From contig NZ_BMQU01000004.1 of the NCBI RefSeq assembly GCF_014648275.1, positions 62,001 to 126,000 of the forward strand: a stretch of 64,000 bases of DNA, written 5' to 3'. Below the pieces are notes generated by a model. It saw only the letters and a list, made by a program, of their open reading frames with translations. It ran no database searches and was not told the origin of the DNA. The position numbers were made by a program, and so were the translations under genes. Below are positions 9,584-18,092 of the stretch, one piece after another. Position 1 is the stretch's first letter. Each line of letters begins with the position of its first letter. This DNA comes from Pseudomonas laurentiana (lineage in GTDB: Bacteria; Pseudomonadota; Gammaproteobacteria; Pseudomonadales; Pseudomonadaceae).

Positions 9584-9848
9584 AGGCCTCTTCCAGTGCT
9601 AACCAATAGGAGGGCGCACCTTAGCTCAGATGTAGACTGATGCGCAGGCATATAGGGGTGGAAGGGATCAATATGGGATAATTCCTACAAAGTAAATAGT
9701 GCAGGACTACGCACTCAACTCGATATTTATCGTGTCAATGCTGTTTTATTATCAAATTATTGCATGTTTTGCGAAGTGTATAAGTTGTTTGTGTGTCTGT
9801 AAGATATTTCCTGCATATCGCGTTAACTTAGTTTGTCATCCTCTGCGG
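9584..9848. other. AT-rich intergenic region upstream of the two-component operon
   Basis: Between the regulator start (9583) and the dgt-side hairpin, the stretch from about 9660 to 9840 is rich in A and T, unlike the GC-rich genes around it. I see no credible gene: a short frame from 9699 has no family features. It probably holds the two-component operon promoter and could be bound by H-NS-like (MvaT/MvaU) proteins. Confidence 0.5.
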
Positions 9849-9875
9849 CACAAGAGCCCCGGCAGGGCTCTTGTG
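9849..9875 (-). terminator. Hairpin downstream of the dGTPase-like gene
   Basis: A perfect 11-bp stem CACAAGAGCCC / GGGCTCTTGTG with loop CGGCA lies 14 bases past the stop codon of the leftward gene. There is no strong T-run, so termination efficiency is uncertain. Confidence 0.65.
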
Positions 9876-9888
9876 GACGGTCACTGGC

Positions 9889-11226
9889 TCAGACAGGGCT
9901 GGAACGCCCGGTCATTTCTCGGGCCATTTCGCTGGCATAGCTGTCGGTCATGCCTGCGATGAAGTCGATCATGCGCAGGAATGAGTTGTGCAGCGAGCCT
10001 GCCGGGTCTGGCGCATTGTTGCCGAGGAGGTCGAGAATGCGTTGGTGCTTGAACGAAGGGGTGCGTCCACCATGCTGTTCCAGCGCGGCACCGCAGAACG
10101 AATTGAGGAGAATTTCCAGTGTGGTGTAGGCGCCGATTTCGTGCAGCGTCTTGCGTTTGTCCTGGAAGATTTTCTTGCGTGCCATGTCCTTGGCCTGCAG
10201 TACGCACCGCTTCGCCGGGCCGTGCATGTGTTCGACCAGATCACCTTGCAAGGTCCCGGCAAGCAGCGCAGCTTGCTGCTCGACAAAGGCGCGGGCCGCG
10301 GCGTTGGTCAGATGCTCGATGGCCTTGCCGCGCAGAATGGCCAGTTTGCGTCGACGCGAATCGCCTGGTCCGAGCTGACGGTAGGTTTCCGGTAGGTCGT
10401 CGCCGACCAGGCCGAGCAACAGCGACTCGACTTCGGCATAGTCCAACAGCTCCATTTCCAGGCCGTCTTCAAGGTCGATAAGGGCGTAGCAGATGTCGTC
10501 TGCCGCTTCCATCAGATAGACCAGGGGATGGCGTGCCCAGCGCTGTTCTTCCAGTTGGGGCAGGCCCAGTTTCCGGGCGATTTGTTCAATCAGTGGCAGT
10601 TCGCTCTGATAGCAGCCGAACTTGTGCTTCTTGTAGCCGAGTGCGTCGGCATGGCGTGCGGTCCAGGGATATTTCAGGTAGGTGCCCAGGGTGGCGTAGG
10701 TCAAACGGGTGCCGCCGTCGAACTGGTGGTACTCCAGTTGAGTCAACACGCGAAAGCCCTGGGCATTGCCTTCGAAGTTGAGGAAGTCGGCGCGCTCGGC
10801 GTCGCTCATCGCATCCAGCCAGCCGCGCCCCGCCGCCTGCTGAAACCAATGGCGGATCGCATCTTCGCCAGAATGGCCGAACGGGGGATTGCCGATGTCA
10901 TGGGCCAGGCAGGCCGACTGAACCACCATGCCCAGGTCACTGGGTTCACACCATTGGGGCAGGCTATCGCGCAGGGTTTCGCCAACGCGCATGCCTAGTG
11001 AGCGGCCCACGCAGCTGACCTCCAGGGAATGGGTCAGACGGGTGTGAATGTGGTCGTTGCTCGACACCGGGTGGACCTGGGTCTTGCGCCCCAGGCGACG
11101 GAAAGCGCCGGAGAAGATGATCCGGTCATGGTCTTTGTGGAACGGGCTGCGCCCGAGCTCTTCGGGGCTGTGCAGGGGCTTGCCAAGGCGTTCGCGGGTA
11201 AGCAGGGTGTGCCAATCCAAGGCCAT
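9889..11226 (-). CDS. dgt: Deoxyguanosinetriphosphate triphosphohydrolase-like protein
   Basis: The 445-residue protein belongs to the HD-domain dNTP triphosphohydrolases, which split dNTPs to a deoxynucleoside and triphosphate. The metal-binding motif is visible as [13 protein letters not shown] (about 62-74) and [17 protein letters not shown] (about 107). The N-terminus [21 protein letters not shown] pattern is typical, here [18 protein letters not shown]. The length fits the shorter, tetrameric or hexameric dGTPase-like class, not the 500-residue E. coli Dgt. The symbol is therefore by family, and substrate preference is not shown. The ATG at 11226 follows the likely ribosome-binding sequence CTGGAGAAATGG. 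It is flanked by a hairpin downstream and the EAL gene upstream. Confidence 0.9.
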   Translation of the reverse strand: MALDWHTLLTRERLGKPLHSPEELGRSPFHKDHDRIIFSGAFRRLGRKTQVHPVSSNDHIHTRLTHSLEVSCVGRSLGMRVGETLRDSLPQWCEPSDLGMVVQSACLAHDIGNPPFGHSGEDAIRHWFQQAAGRGWLDAMSDAERADFLNFEGNAQGFRVLTQLEYHQFDGGTRLTYATLGTYLKYPWTARHADALGYKKHKFGCYQSELPLIEQIARKLGLPQLEEQRWARHPLVYLMEAADDICYALIDLEDGLEMELLDYAEVESLLLGLVGDDLPETYRQLGPGDSRRRKLAILRGKAIEHLTNAAARAFVEQQAALLAGTLQGDLVEHMHGPAKRCVLQAKDMARKKIFQDKRKTLHEIGAYTTLEILLNSFCGAALEQHGGRTPSFKHQRILDLLGNNAPDPAGSLHNSFLRMIDFIAGMTDSYASEMAREMTGRSSPV

Positions 11227-11291
11227 TTCTCCAGGTCAGGTGCAAGGCAGTCATGCCCTAGCTTCCTGTGTCAGACGCTCGGCTGCAAGCG

Positions 11292-12455
11292 TTACAGCCC
11301 GGCTGCGTCGACATCGATCAACAGCAAGCGGCGGCCTTCATCGAAAAATTGCCCGGCTGTCAGGCAGTACTGGTTGCTGGTGGCATCGCGGTAGGTGGTG
11401 GAGAGAATCAACCGCCGCTCTTCCCAGCCTTCGGCCAGCAACTGATAGAAGTAGGGGCGCCATGACCAGTTATGCCCCAGATAGCTGGCGTCGCTATGCC
11501 AGCGACGCTCCCGCCACTCCAGATTCGGGGTCAGTTGAGTACCATGGCGGTCGCATTGAAAAAAGCGCAATACCCACGGGTAAGCGTCCAGCTGTGGCAG
11601 GTGCTTGAGCGGTGCTTTTGCCATGGCCCAGGCGTGCAGTTGTGGCATCAAGGTGCTCAACTCGCGGCGCATGTCCATCAAGCGTTTGCGCTCGTCGAGC
11701 TTGCCATGGACGTACTGTTGGCGCAGCTGAGCAAAACGATCGACAAAGGCCTCGGCCGGAAAGAACTCGAGTTCGGCCTGTGCAAACAGAAACCCCTGGA
11801 CGAAGCGTGCACCGCACTCGAGCGCGAAGTTCAGCTCCGCTTCCGTCTCGACCCCTTCGGCAATGATCCAGCAGCCGGTCTTTTCCGCCATCTGTGCCAG
11901 GGCTTTTACCACTTCACTGCTCGGCCCGCCTCGAGCGGCGGCCTGAAACAGGCGCATGTCCAGTTTGAGGATGTCGGGCTGCAGTGCCAGCACCCGGTCC
12001 AGTTGCGAGTAGCCAGCTCCAAAATCATCAATGGCGATCCGTGCACCGGCCTGGCGATAGCGTTTGACCACTTCGGCCAGGCGTTGCGGGTCTCCACTGA
12101 GTTCGGTGATTTCAAAGACTACCCGCTGTGGGTCGATCCCCTCTTTTTCCAGCTGCATCAAGCTTGGCAGTGGTTGCCCGGTTGCCAGCTCACTGACCCA
12201 GCGAGGGGAAATGTTCAGGCTGAGAAACCAGTCCTCAGGGGCAAGGTGGAACTGTTGCAGGGCATGTTGACGCAGGTGTCGATCAAGCTCGCGCAGGCTG
12301 TCTATGGGCAGTGACGGATCGTTGAACAGCGCGCCGACGCTCTGCAGCGATCCGTCGGATTGGCGCAAGCGTCCAAGGGCTTCCACGCCAGCGATACGGC
12401 CGGTGGCAGTATCGATGAAGGGCTGAAAGCAGGCGAGCGGTTGCCCGTCGAACAC
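11292..12455 (-). CDS. EAL-domain cyclic-di-GMP phosphodiesterase
   Basis: The 387-residue cytoplasmic protein has an EAL domain over roughly the first 250 residues and an unassigned C-terminal extension of about 130 residues. Residues expected for catalysis are all present: EALGR at 25-29, Asn in LSLNISPRW, Glu in FEITELSG, the pair in DDFGAGYS, Lys in LKLD, and Glu in AEGVETEAE. It is likely an active enzyme that hydrolyses cyclic-di-GMP to pGpG. The start is a GTG at 12455, supported by GAGGAG five to eight bases upstream. It lies 88 bases behind the YqjK-like gene on the same strand and may belong to that operon. The C-terminal part is not recognised. Confidence 0.9.
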   Translation of the reverse strand: MFDGQPLACFQPFIDTATGRIAGVEALGRLRQSDGSLQSVGALFNDPSLPIDSLRELDRHLRQHALQQFHLAPEDWFLSLNISPRWVSELATGQPLPSLMQLEKEGIDPQRVVFEITELSGDPQRLAEVVKRYRQAGARIAIDDFGAGYSQLDRVLALQPDILKLDMRLFQAAARGGPSSEVVKALAQMAEKTGCWIIAEGVETEAELNFALECGARFVQGFLFAQAELEFFPAEAFVDRFAQLRQQYVHGKLDERKRLMDMRRELSTLMPQLHAWAMAKAPLKHLPQLDAYPWVLRFFQCDRHGTQLTPNLEWRERRWHSDASYLGHNWSWRPYFYQLLAEGWEERRLILSTTYRDATSNQYCLTAGQFFDEGRRLLLIDVDAAGL

Positions 12456-12543
12456 GGCGGCTCCTCAGGTGAAGTGGGTTGGCAACGAGGCCTTGCCAGT
12501 GCAAGGCCCGCTGACCGACGTTGCAAGAATGCAGCCAGTTTGC

Positions 12544-12876
12544 TCAGGGTTTGCCGGAGCTGTTCTGCATGAACACCTTGACCAAGGGAACCAGGCTGCT
12601 GCCCAGGCGAATCAGGCGCGCGAGATTGCCACTTCTGGCGCCCTTGCCGGTGAGGAAGCCCAAGGCGACGATCGCTCCAAGCCCCCAGAGCGGTGCGTGC
12701 TTGATGCCCAGGCCGTTCTGCAGGTTGCCCGTCATGGTCTTCAGGCGAGTGAGTGGGGCAAGAAGCTGGCTGGATTCCTGGCGGATTTCCTGGCGGTGCA
12801 TTTCCATTTGCAAACGCACCAGCGCCTTGCGCAGGTCCTGGCGGTTGGGCTTATGGGGTAGTTGGGACAGGCTCAT
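12544..12876 (-). CDS. YqjK-like hypothetical protein
   Basis: This 110-residue basic protein begins MSLSQLPHKPNRQDLRKAL and has an amphipathic, charged first half followed by one hydrophobic segment (LWGLGAIVALGFLTG). It overlaps the YqjE-like gene by 4 bases, so translation is coupled. Its place behind yqjD-like and yqjE-like genes matches the E. coli yqjD-yqjE-yqjK order, and size and layout agree with YqjK. I do not see strong residue-level similarity, so the assignment rests mainly on context. Function is unknown. Confidence 0.72.
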   Translation of the reverse strand: MSLSQLPHKPNRQDLRKALVRLQMEMHRQEIRQESSQLLAPLTRLKTMTGNLQNGLGIKHAPLWGLGAIVALGFLTGKGARSGNLARLIRLGSSLVPLVKVFMQNSSGKP

Positions 12877-13247
12877 GGCAACAGGCGCTCCCGGTCTTTG
12901 GCCAGTTCTTCAAGGGTTGCACTGAAGGGGGAGGTCTCGTCGGATATCAACGACTTGAGGCGCAAGCCGCAAAACAGCGCCGCCAAGCCATGGAACACGC
13001 ACAGGCCAATGATTCCGGCAAGCCGGTAGCTGTCCCAGAGCAGGATCAGTACCAGCACGGACAATGCGCCCAGCAGCAACAGTGTGAACACCAGGGCCAG
13101 CCCCGCCAGCAGCAGCAGGCCTAGGCTCCGGGTTTTCTGTTCCTGCAGTTCGATACCGAACAGTTCCACATGGCCGTGCAGCAGGCCCAGGACGGCGGCA
13201 CCGAGCCGCCGGGAAGACGGCCCGCTATGGGGTGTTTCGGTTTCCAT
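12873..13247 (-). CDS. YqjE-like inner-membrane protein (phage-holin family)
   Basis: The 124-residue protein has two strongly hydrophobic segments (LGLLLLAGLALVFTLLLLGA followed closely by LVLILLW, and LAGIIGLCVFHGLAALFC), with an N-terminal cytoplasmic region containing GHVELFGIELQEQ, a pattern of the YqjE (Phage_holin_3_6) family. E. coli YqjE is a membrane protein of unknown role encoded with the ribosome-anchoring YqjD. It sits 11 bases downstream of the YqjD-like gene and overlaps the next gene by 4 bases. Despite the family name there is no lysis gene nearby, so a phage role is unlikely. Confidence 0.82.
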   Translation of the reverse strand: METETPHSGPSSRRLGAAVLGLLHGHVELFGIELQEQKTRSLGLLLLAGLALVFTLLLLGALSVLVLILLWDSYRLAGIIGLCVFHGLAALFCGLRLKSLISDETSPFSATLEELAKDRERLLP

Positions 13248-13258
13248 ACCTTAGTGCC

Positions 13259-13573
13259 TCAGCGACGGCCAGCCAGCAGGCCAATCAACAGGCCGACACC
13301 GGCTGCGATACCCACCGAGCGCCATGGGTTGCTCTGCACATACTCCTCGGTCACGCCCAAAGCTGCCTGGCCGCGCTCGCGTAGCGAGTCTTCGGTCAAT
13401 TTCAGGGTTTCCCGGGCGCGCAGCAGGCTGTCGTGGATTTTGCTGCGCAGTTCATCGGCCTGGTCGCCGGCCAGTGATGCGGTGTGTTCCAGCAACTTTT
13501 CGGTGTCACGCACCAAGGTTTGGAAATCGGCCATCAGGGTTTCTTGAGCATTCTGTGCCGTTTTGCTGGTCAT
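13259..13573 (-). CDS. DUF883 (ElaB/YqjD) membrane-anchored ribosome-binding protein
   Basis: The 104-residue protein has a long amphipathic helical region of about 75 residues and a C-terminal membrane helix (SVGIAAGVGLLIGLLAG) ending in a basic tail GRR. This tail-anchor layout and the segment VQSNPWRSVGIAAGVG mark the ElaB/YqjD/DUF883 family. YqjD of E. coli tethers ribosomes to the inner membrane in stationary phase. The start at 13573 (MTSKTAQN) was preferred over in-frame ATGs at 13579 and 13594 because GAGGGA lies eight bases upstream of it. It leads the leftward yqjDEK-like operon. Confidence 0.85.
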   Translation of the reverse strand: MTSKTAQNAQETLMADFQTLVRDTEKLLEHTASLAGDQADELRSKIHDSLLRARETLKLTEDSLRERGQAALGVTEEYVQSNPWRSVGIAAGVGLLIGLLAGRR

Positions 13574-13857
13574 GGGCATTTCCCTCAGAGGCATGTGAAT
13601 AATTCGAGTGTGCAGCGCTGCCAATGGTTCACTGGTACAGCTTTTGCTGTGCTGTGGTGCATCCGGGCTCGCTTTTGCGCTGAATGTGGGCGCAAAGCCT
13701 CAGGCTGGTGGATAAACCTTAACCCAATCCAAGACAAACCCCAGAAAAAACTCAAGCAGGTAGTGTGTTCGGCCTTGTGGGTGCGCCAAATCGGGGCAGT
13801 GCAAGGTGTGTGCGAACTGCTTTGGTGCTTTTTCTCCCCTTGCAGGCCTGCCTTTAC

Positions 13858-15066
13858 ATGGAAAACTTGCAAAGCGCCGTAGACACCCTGGTTCACGGCT
13901 CCAACACCTTGTTCATCCTGCTGGGGGCCGTTATGGTCCTGGCCATGCACGCCGGTTTCGCGTTCCTCGAAGTGGGGACCGTGCGGCATAAGAACCAGGT
14001 CAATGCCTTGTCGAAGATTCTCAGTGACTTCGCCATCTCGACCCTGGCCTACTTCTTTGTTGGCTACTGGATTTCCTATGGTGTCAGTTTCATGCATCCC
14101 GCGGCCACGCTGGGTGCCGATCATGGCTATGGATTGGTCAAATTCTTCTTTCTGCTGACCTTCGCGGCAGCGATCCCGGCGATCATTTCCGGCGGTATCG
14201 CTGAGCGTGCACGCTTTGTGCCGCAGTTGTGTGCCACCGCGCTGATCGTTGCCTTTGTCTATCCCTTTTTCGAGGGGGTTGTCTGGAACGGCAATTTCGG
14301 TGCCCAGGCCTGGCTGCAAGCGCGTTTCGGCGCTGGCTTCCATGACTTTGCCGGCTCTGTGGTGGTGCATGCGATGGGCGGTTGGCTGGCGTTGGCCGCT
14401 GTGTTGTTGCTGGGGCCGCGCAATGGTCGTTACCGGGAGGGACGCCTGGTGGCTTTTGCACCCTCGAACATCCCGTTTCTGGCCCTGGGCTCCTGGATTC
14501 TGATCGTTGGATGGTTTGGCTTCAACGTCATGAGTGCGCAGACCTTGCAGGCCGTCAGTGGCCTGGTGGCAGTCAACTCGTTGATGGCGATGGTCGGCGG
14601 AACCTTGGCAGCGCTCTTGGTAGGGCGTAACGACCCGGGTTTCCTGCACAACGGACCGCTTGCCGGGTTGGTGGCGGTCTGTGCCGGCTCGGACCTCATG
14701 CACCCCGTTGGTGCGCTGGCAACCGGTGCCATTGCCGGTGCGCTGTTTGTCTGGTGCTTTACGGCAGCGCAGAACCGCTGGAAGCTTGATGATGTATTGG
14801 GTGTCTGGCCGTTGCACGGCGTCTGCGGTGTCTGGGGCGGGATTGCCTGTGGCATCTTTGGCCAGGAGGTCTTGGGGGGATTGGGTGGCGTGAGCCTGAT
14901 CAGCCAGTTGATCGGCAGCCTGGCGGGCGTGCTGGTGGCGCTTGCCGGTGGCTTCAGCGTGTACGGCATGATCAAGCGTGTGCATGGTTTGCGCCTGAGT
15001 CAGGAGCAGGAGTATTACGGCGCCGACTTGTCGATCCACAAAATCGGCGCCACCAGCCAGGATTGA
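13858..15066 (+). CDS. Ammonium transporter (Amt/MEP family)
   Basis: The 402-residue integral membrane protein matches the Amt family along its length, with about eleven hydrophobic helices. The conserved pore histidines are present in DFAGSVVVHAMGG and WPLHGVCGVWGG, and the C-terminal YYGADLSIH segment is typical. It moves ammonium across the inner membrane. The N-terminus LQSAVDTLVHGSNTLFILLGA has no extra cleavable signal and was placed at the ATG at 13858. Ribosome-binding sequence there is weak. There is no glnK or other PII gene beside it, so it differs from the usual glnK-amtB pair. It converges on the antiporter gene, with only 6 bases between the stop codons. Confidence 0.92.
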   Translation: MENLQSAVDTLVHGSNTLFILLGAVMVLAMHAGFAFLEVGTVRHKNQVNALSKILSDFAISTLAYFFVGYWISYGVSFMHPAATLGADHGYGLVKFFFLLTFAAAIPAIISGGIAERARFVPQLCATALIVAFVYPFFEGVVWNGNFGAQAWLQARFGAGFHDFAGSVVVHAMGGWLALAAVLLLGPRNGRYREGRLVAFAPSNIPFLALGSWILIVGWFGFNVMSAQTLQAVSGLVAVNSLMAMVGGTLAALLVGRNDPGFLHNGPLAGLVAVCAGSDLMHPVGALATGAIAGALFVWCFTAAQNRWKLDDVLGVWPLHGVCGVWGGIACGIFGQEVLGGLGGVSLISQLIGSLAGVLVALAGGFSVYGMIKRVHGLRLSQEQEYYGADLSIHKIGATSQD

Positions 15067-15072
15067 AGCCGA

Positions 15073-17049
15073 CTAGCGACCGCCCAGCAGGCGTGACTCG
15101 CAGGCTTCTATTGCCTCCAGCGGGCCGCTGAGCACCACGGCGTCGCCCGCATGCAGGCAGGTACTGGCATCGAGTTTCAAGTCGTTACCCTGGCGCTGCA
15201 CGGATTGCAGCTCCACGCCCAGCCCCTCAAGGCCCAGTTCACTCAGCGGGCGGCCGCAGGCGTAGGCGTCGGCACCCAGGCTAACAGCATGAAGCAGTAC
15301 TTTGGGTTGTCCTTCACTGTCGATCAGGTTGTTCTGTGCACCGTGATAGAACCCATGGAGCAGGCGATAGCGGGTCTTGCGCACTTCGTCGACACGCTTT
15401 TGCACCTGGTTCTGCGGCAGGCCGAGCATGACCAGTGCATGGGAGGCCAGCATCAGGCTGGACTCCAGCAGTTCCGGTACCACCGCGTTGGCACCGGCGG
15501 CGCGCAGCTCTTCGCGCTGACTGTCATCGCGGGTGCGTACCAGAATCTGTACTTCGCGGTTCAGTTGGCGTGCCGCCTTGAGCACATTCAGCGCGACCTC
15601 GGTCTTGTCCACGGCAATGACCAGCAGGCGCGCCCGGTCCAGGCCAACGGCTGCCAGCAGTTCGCCGCGGCGTGAGTCCCCGTAATGTACGTTGTGCTCG
15701 CCCGCAGCGGCTTCCAGAACCCGCACCGGATCGTCATCCAGGGCGATGAAGGCAAGCTGCTCCTGGCGCAGGAAGCGGCCGATTGACTGGCCGACCCGAC
15801 CATAGCCACAAATCACTACGTGGCCATTCATGGTTGCGCTGTGTGCGCCAATTTCTTCCAGTTGAACTTCCTGGTTGGGCTTGCGGTGCAGGCGTGCAGC
15901 GATAGACGGTGCTGCGCGTAGCAACAGCGGTGTGACCAGCATTGAACAGAACGTTGCCGCCAGCAGTAGATCGCCAAGCGACTCGGGTAGCAGTTTGTTG
16001 TGCTGCATCTGTGCCATCAGGGCGAAGCAGAACTCGCCGCCCTGGGCCAGGGCAAGGCCGCTGCGCCATGCGGTTTCGCTGTCGCTGTTAGTGCCCCGAA
16101 TGCGCACGAGTGCTGCAACTATCGCACCTTTGATCAGCATCAATGCCAGGGTCAGTGCAAGGATTTCCAGGCCGTGGCTGGCGAACAATTGCAGGTCGAT
16201 CAGCATGCCGATACTGACGAAAAACAGCCCCAGCAGGATGTCGCGGAACGGGCGGATATCTGCCTCGATCTGATGTCGGTAATGGCTCTCGCCCAGCAGC
16301 ATGCCGGCCAGGAACGCCCCCAGTGCCGGTGACAGGCCCAGCAGGTGCGTCAGCCAGGCCGTCAGTAGAACGATGACCAGGGCCAGCAGGACGAACAGTT
16401 CTGCCGAGTGAGAACTGGCCACTTCGTGGAACAAACGGGGCAGTAGCCAGCGGCTGGCCATCAGTAGGCCAACGAAGAGGAGGACTGTCTTGCCCAGGGT
16501 GATTGGCAACGCCAGGTACCAGGCTTGGCCACCTTGTCCGGCAAATACCGGGACCAGGGTCAACAGGAGAACTGCCACGACATCCTGGAACAGCAATACA
16601 CCGATCGCATTTTGCCCATGGCTGCTGAAAATCTCGCCGAGGCTGGTCAACTCCTTGCTGACGATTGCCGTGGAGGAGAGCGCCAGGCCACCGCCCAGAA
16701 GCAACGCGGCGTTGGTCGGCATGCCGAGCAATGAGAGGAGCCCGGCCAGGACAAACGTGGAGCAAAGGACCTGCAGGCTGCCAAGGCCGAACACCACTTT
16801 GCGTAGCGCCATCATCTTCGACAGGGAAAATTCCAGGCCCAGGGAGAACAGCAGGAACACCACGCCCATTTCGGCGAGGTCCGGCAGTTCTTCACTTTCA
16901 TTGACCCAGTCCAGCGCGGTTGGGCCAACGAACAGGCCAACGCAGAGGTAACCGAGCACAGGCGGTAGCTGTACGCGGCGGAAGACAGCAATGACAACCA
17001 GCGACGACGCCAGAATGATCAACAGGTTTGCAAACACAACATACTCCAT
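15073..17049 (-). CDS. CPA2-family cation:proton antiporter (KefB/KefC-like)
   Basis: The 658-residue protein has an N-terminal Na/H-exchanger membrane domain (about 12 helices, roughly residues 1-380) and a cytosolic Rossmann RCK/TrkA-N domain beginning VVICGYGRVGQSIGRFL, followed by a TrkA-C-like domain. This layout is typical of glutathione-gated K efflux systems and related YbaL proteins. It likely exports K or Na in exchange for protons. The exact cation and gating ligand cannot be read from sequence. The start at the ATG at 17049 (MEYVVFANLL) is chosen over a TTG at 17064. Neither has a clear ribosome-binding site. It ends 6 bases from the Amt stop codon. Confidence 0.9.
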   Translation of the reverse strand: MEYVVFANLLIILASSLVVIAVFRRVQLPPVLGYLCVGLFVGPTALDWVNESEELPDLAEMGVVFLLFSLGLEFSLSKMMALRKVVFGLGSLQVLCSTFVLAGLLSLLGMPTNAALLLGGGLALSSTAIVSKELTSLGEIFSSHGQNAIGVLLFQDVVAVLLLTLVPVFAGQGGQAWYLALPITLGKTVLLFVGLLMASRWLLPRLFHEVASSHSAELFVLLALVIVLLTAWLTHLLGLSPALGAFLAGMLLGESHYRHQIEADIRPFRDILLGLFFVSIGMLIDLQLFASHGLEILALTLALMLIKGAIVAALVRIRGTNSDSETAWRSGLALAQGGEFCFALMAQMQHNKLLPESLGDLLLAATFCSMLVTPLLLRAAPSIAARLHRKPNQEVQLEEIGAHSATMNGHVVICGYGRVGQSIGRFLRQEQLAFIALDDDPVRVLEAAAGEHNVHYGDSRRGELLAAVGLDRARLLVIAVDKTEVALNVLKAARQLNREVQILVRTRDDSQREELRAAGANAVVPELLESSLMLASHALVMLGLPQNQVQKRVDEVRKTRYRLLHGFYHGAQNNLIDSEGQPKVLLHAVSLGADAYACGRPLSELGLEGLGVELQSVQRQGNDLKLDASTCLHAGDAVVLSGPLEAIEACESRLLGGR

Positions 17050-17213
17050 GTACGAAAACAGCAAAAAAACACATAACCATAGCGCCAGGTGCTGAGTGGC
17101 TCCTTGATTCGAATCAGTATCGCAGGCGCGGAGGCGTTACGTGGCAGGTGTCTCGACGGCCCCGTACCCTCGACCTAGAATACTCATTCACTCTTTTTTA
17201 TCGGTACCTATCG

Positions 17214-17450
17214 ATGCTTCCTGAATGCCAGTTGTTCGGCACCCTGGGATGTCACTTGTGCGAAGTGGCAGAAGCCCTGTTGATGCCGTTTGTCGAGCAT
17301 GGTCTGTTGGTCGAACTGGTGGATATTGCCGACGATGAGCTGCAGGTCGAGCGGTATGGGCTGCGGATTCCGGTTCTGCGTCGTTGCGACAGCGGTGCCG
17401 AGCTGAACTGGCCTTTCGATGCCGAGCAGGTCGTCGCCTTTCTGCGTTGA
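17214..17450 (+). CDS. Glutaredoxin-like family protein (DUF836)
   Basis: The 78-residue protein shows a thioredoxin-fold pattern: an N-terminal strand (QLFGTLGC), the active-site CHLC at residues 13-16, and the cis-proline strand YGLRIPVLRRC. It fits the short DUF836/glutaredoxin-like family found beside many Pseudomonas genes. It may be a thiol-disulfide reductase with unknown partner. The start at 17214 is assumed because the upstream frame (from 17028) has no such fold and does not look coding. It is 120 bases upstream of the M15 peptidase gene on the same strand. Confidence 0.85.
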   Translation: MLPECQLFGTLGCHLCEVAEALLMPFVEHGLLVELVDIADDELQVERYGLRIPVLRRCDSGAELNWPFDAEQVVAFLR

Positions 17451-17570
17451 TGCCGCTTCTGCCCGGTGGCTTTTTCCTGGCGCACATCGGGCCTGTGCAG
17501 GATCACACTCTACGCCGTTGCCACGGGAGCGGCAGCGCGTGTGACCTATTCAGCCAAAGGAGTGGCCTCC

Positions 17571-18002
17571 ATGAACCTTTCCAAACACTTTACCTTGTCC
17601 GAGATGACCCTATCCCGGACTGCCAGTCGCCTGGGCATTGATAACACCCCAAACGAAGAGGCGCTGCTCAACCTCAAGCGCCTCTGCGCCACGCTGGAGC
17701 AAGTGCGCAGCCTGGTGGGACGCCCGATTATGGTCAGCAGTGGCTACCGCTCACCGTCACTCAATCGCGCAGTGGGTGGCTCGTCGAAGAGTGCGCACAG
17801 GCTGGGATTGGCGGCGGACATCAGCGTCGCGGGCATGGCACCGATGGAGCTGGCGTGTCTGATTGCGCAAAGCACGCTGGCGTTCGATCAGTTGATACTG
17901 GAGTTCGATAGCTGGGTGCATCTGGGCTTGTCGACCTCTGCCGAGCGCCGGCAGATCCTGACCATTCGCAAGGGCACCGGGTACCTGCCAGGCCTGCAGT
18001 AA
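17571..18002 (+). CDS. M15-family (phage-type) D,D-peptidase domain protein
   Basis: The 143-residue protein is a single Peptidase_M15A domain. The likely zinc ligands are visible: His and Asp in SAHRLGLAADI, and the second His in SWVHLGLS. The segment MVSSGYRSPSLNRAVGG is characteristic. Enzymes of this group cleave D-Ala-containing murein peptides and often occur in phage lysis or tail modules. No signal peptide is seen. AGGAG lies 8 bases upstream of the ATG at 17571, which supports this start. It is followed by the LexA-boxed small gene, but no phage gene surrounds it. Activity and compartment are unknown. Confidence 0.85.
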   Translation: MNLSKHFTLSEMTLSRTASRLGIDNTPNEEALLNLKRLCATLEQVRSLVGRPIMVSSGYRSPSLNRAVGGSSKSAHRLGLAADISVAGMAPMELACLIAQSTLAFDQLILEFDSWVHLGLSTSAERRQILTIRKGTGYLPGLQ

Positions 18003-18015
18003 GTGGGGGCCGTTA

Positions 18016-18058
18016 TTGACGGCGTGCAGGGTACTCAATATGCTGTATATAGATACAG
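18016..18058 (+). promoter_or_regulatory. Promoter with overlapping LexA box
   Basis: A sigma-70-like promoter is visible: TTGACG (18016-18021), a 17-bp spacer, and TATGCT (18039-18044). The 16-bp CTGTATATAGATACAG at 18043-18058 overlaps the -10 element and departs from the palindrome CTGTATATATATACAG at one position. This is the standard SOS operator layout, so repression by LexA is expected. Confidence 0.85.
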
Positions 18059-18092
18059 TATTTGCGGGCGATTACGTCCAGGGACTTGAATC

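Noticed and set aside
13700-13857. Possible sigma-54 promoter before the Amt gene
   Set aside because: I found no TGGCAC-N5-TTGC-type -24/-12 pair.
13585-15039. Minus-strand frame of 484 codons opposite the Amt gene
   Set aside because: It is the shadow of the transporter and is rich in Gln and Arg without a family pattern.
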